From Nitrososphaerota archaeon (GTDB taxonomy: Archaea > Thermoproteota > Nitrososphaeria > Nitrososphaerales > UBA183): a stretch of 7,073 nucleotides of DNA. The notes under the pieces are model-generated. The model had not been told where the DNA came from, did not search any database, and was given only the letters and a program-made list of their open reading frames with translations. Position 1 is the first letter of the stretch, and each line of letters starts with the position of its first letter. Below, piece by piece: positions 6,304 to 7,073 of the stretch. Made by a program: the position numbers and the translations under genes. The DNA is taken from positions 1 to 7,073 of the forward strand of contig JAFLZI010000024.1 of NCBI GenBank assembly GCA_029785625.1, read 5' to 3'.

Positions 6304-6534
6304 CTAGGCCAGTATCTTCATCGTGATGGTAGAGACCACCCCTGGTTTCGACCTCAGGTTCTCTGCGATGATCGACTTCACTGTCTGGTCGTCGGCCCCC
6401 TCAACCATCACCAGCAGGTCGTACAGTCCGTAAAGCTGGTAGACTGACTTTATCCCCGAAATCCCCTTCAGGGCCGAGATGCTCTGCTCCTCGGCGCCTG
6501 GGCTGAGGTTGACAAGGACTATCGCCCGCTCCAT
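6304..6534 (-). CDS. Stand-alone Lrp/AsnC effector (RAM) domain protein
   Basis: The 76 residues are one regulation-of-amino-acid-metabolism domain: a first strand (RAIVLVNLSP, 3-12), a helix with EEQSISALKGI, the KSVYQLYGLYDLLVMVEG hairpin, a helix with QTVKSIIAENL, and a last strand VSTITMKIL. In full-length Lrp/AsnC regulators this fold binds amino acids and drives dimer and octamer assembly, but the N-terminal DNA-binding helix-turn-helix is absent here. It is not a truncation: the ATG is preceded by only 30 bases and then the hisS stop. Stand-alone domains of this kind are common in archaea and may modify full-length Lrp proteins or enzymes. Its place directly before tdh-kbl fits an amino-acid sensing role, but this is inference. 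Confidence 0.88.
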   Translation of the reverse strand: MERAIVLVNLSPGAEEQSISALKGISGIKSVYQLYGLYDLLVMVEGADDQTVKSIIAENLRSKPGVVSTITMKILA

Positions 6535-6562
6535 TTCAGTCCACGTTACGGCTGGGGCCTTT

Positions 6563-6570
6563 CATTAAAG
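6563..6570 (-). promoter_or_regulatory. TATA-like box for the Lrp-type gene
   Basis: CTTTAATG on the - strand spans the last codon and the TAA stop of hisS and is centred about 32 bases before the ATG. The spacing again predicts a nearly leaderless mRNA. Confidence 0.4.
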
Positions 6571-7073
6571 ATTACGCCGGCCGGGACCGGCGGCCATGCG
6601 TCTGAGGGCCTCTTCGAGGGGGACCAGCTCTTCCTTGCGGCTGTCCATGTCCCGTATCGTGACCGAGCCCGCCTTTGCCTCCCTCTCCCCGAGGATGATG
6701 ACCCATGAAGCGCCGAGGCGGCTCGCGTCCTCCATCTGCTTCGAGAGAGACTTGCGCTGGAGCGACATCTCACACGGGATTCCGCCATCGATCGCTGCCC
6801 TTCTCACTTTCAGGGCCTCGCCAATGAAGCCGTCTCCTGCGACCGCGACGTAGGCGAGGAGTCCTGGGGGCCTGGCCTGGGCAGACATGGAGATGGCCAT
6901 GCGCTCCACTCCCCCCGCCTAAGAGACCCGTCTTCCACTCCTTCGAAAGGGATTGGGATAGGGCGAAGAAGGAGCCCTCCTCGGGGGTGAGCTTGTCCGA
7001 TAGGGTGGACGCCGGGACCGAGGAACTAGAGAGCGACAGGAGCTTGCTCAGCCTTATTCCGACCAGGTCGTAG
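6565..7073 (-). CDS. hisS: Histidyl-tRNA synthetase, C-terminal part, frame broken
   Basis: The enzyme charges tRNA-His with histidine in the cytoplasm. The 5' part lies beyond the window. From base 7072 the open frame begins YDLVGIRLSKLL, consistent with the end of the GGRYD motif of the catalytic core, and continues to LLGGG. After a run of six G the frame must move by one base to give GGGVERMAIS, the class II motif 3. It then runs through the anticodon-binding domain: GLLAYVAVAGDGF, the helix with RRAAIDGGIPCEM, RKSLSKQMEDASRLGA, VIILGEREAKAGSVTIRDM, and ends at TAA 6565. In the downstream frame a TAG at 6919-6921 blocks extension, and in the upstream frame a stop occurs at 6770-6772, so neither alone gives a whole enzyme. 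YD and GVERM are about 51 residues apart, longer than in bacterial enzymes. The family call is firm; whether the break is real is open. Confidence 0.85.
6911..6916 (-). other. Six-G homopolymer at the hisS frame break
   Basis: The coding strand reads GGC, six G, then AGTGGAGCGC. With five G the codons would be GGC GGG GGA GTG GAG CGC and give the motif-3 sequence GGGVER in a single frame. The extra G separates the two halves of hisS. A homopolymer run is a typical place for sequencing or assembly error. Confidence 0.75.

Noticed and set aside
6304..6534. Truncated Lrp regulator that has lost its DNA-binding domain
   Set aside because: The domain is complete and begins with an ATG after a TATA-like box. 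The DNA just upstream is the hisS end, with no remnant of a helix-turn-helix.
1..7073. CRISPR array, insertion sequence or phage-derived genes
   Set aside because: No regularly spaced repeats, transposase motifs or terminal repeats were seen. All recognised genes are chromosomal housekeeping genes.

Overview
The window looks like chromosomal housekeeping DNA from a GC-rich archaeon. Marker genes support this: a PDCD5-like (TFAR19) DNA-binding protein, a PAC2-type proteasome assembly chaperone, archease next to an RtcB RNA ligase, a stand-alone Lrp/AsnC effector domain, and an NAD-epimerase-type threonine dehydrogenase next to KBL. TATA-like TTTAA/TTAAA/TTTTA elements about 28-33 nt upstream of several starts indicate archaeal promoters and mostly leaderless mRNAs. 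GTG and TTG starts are common. A Nitrososphaerota/Thermoproteota-type lineage is plausible, but this is an inference that the sequence alone cannot settle.

Layout. The left third is on the + strand: the C-terminal end of a 4Fe-4S ferredoxin-like protein (1-193), a roughly 200-base intergenic stretch with a promoter, then a PDCD5-like gene overlapping a PAC2 gene by 4 bases. The PAC2 gene converges, with 8 bases between, on a long - strand block that fills the rest. In order of transcription that block is hisS (5' end beyond the window), a stand-alone Lrp/AsnC domain gene, tdh, kbl, archease, rtcB and a small four-helix membrane protein of unknown function.

Functional logic. Tdh and Kbl together convert threonine to glycine and acetyl-CoA through 2-amino-3-ketobutyrate. 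Archease activates RtcB, which joins tRNA exon halves and repairs broken RNA, so that pair is one functional module. The PDCD5-like and PAC2 proteins are probably co-expressed. The Lrp-type effector domain lies next to the amino-acid catabolic genes and could sense an amino acid, but a link to tdh-kbl is only suggested by position.

The clearest anomaly is a one-base frame break in hisS at a run of six G (on the coding strand) immediately before the GVERM motif. It is probably a homopolymer error but could be a real frameshift. No mobile element, CRISPR array, tRNA or rRNA was seen, and no gap between genes exceeds 300 bases. I found no convincing novel multi-gene system; the findings below are modest.
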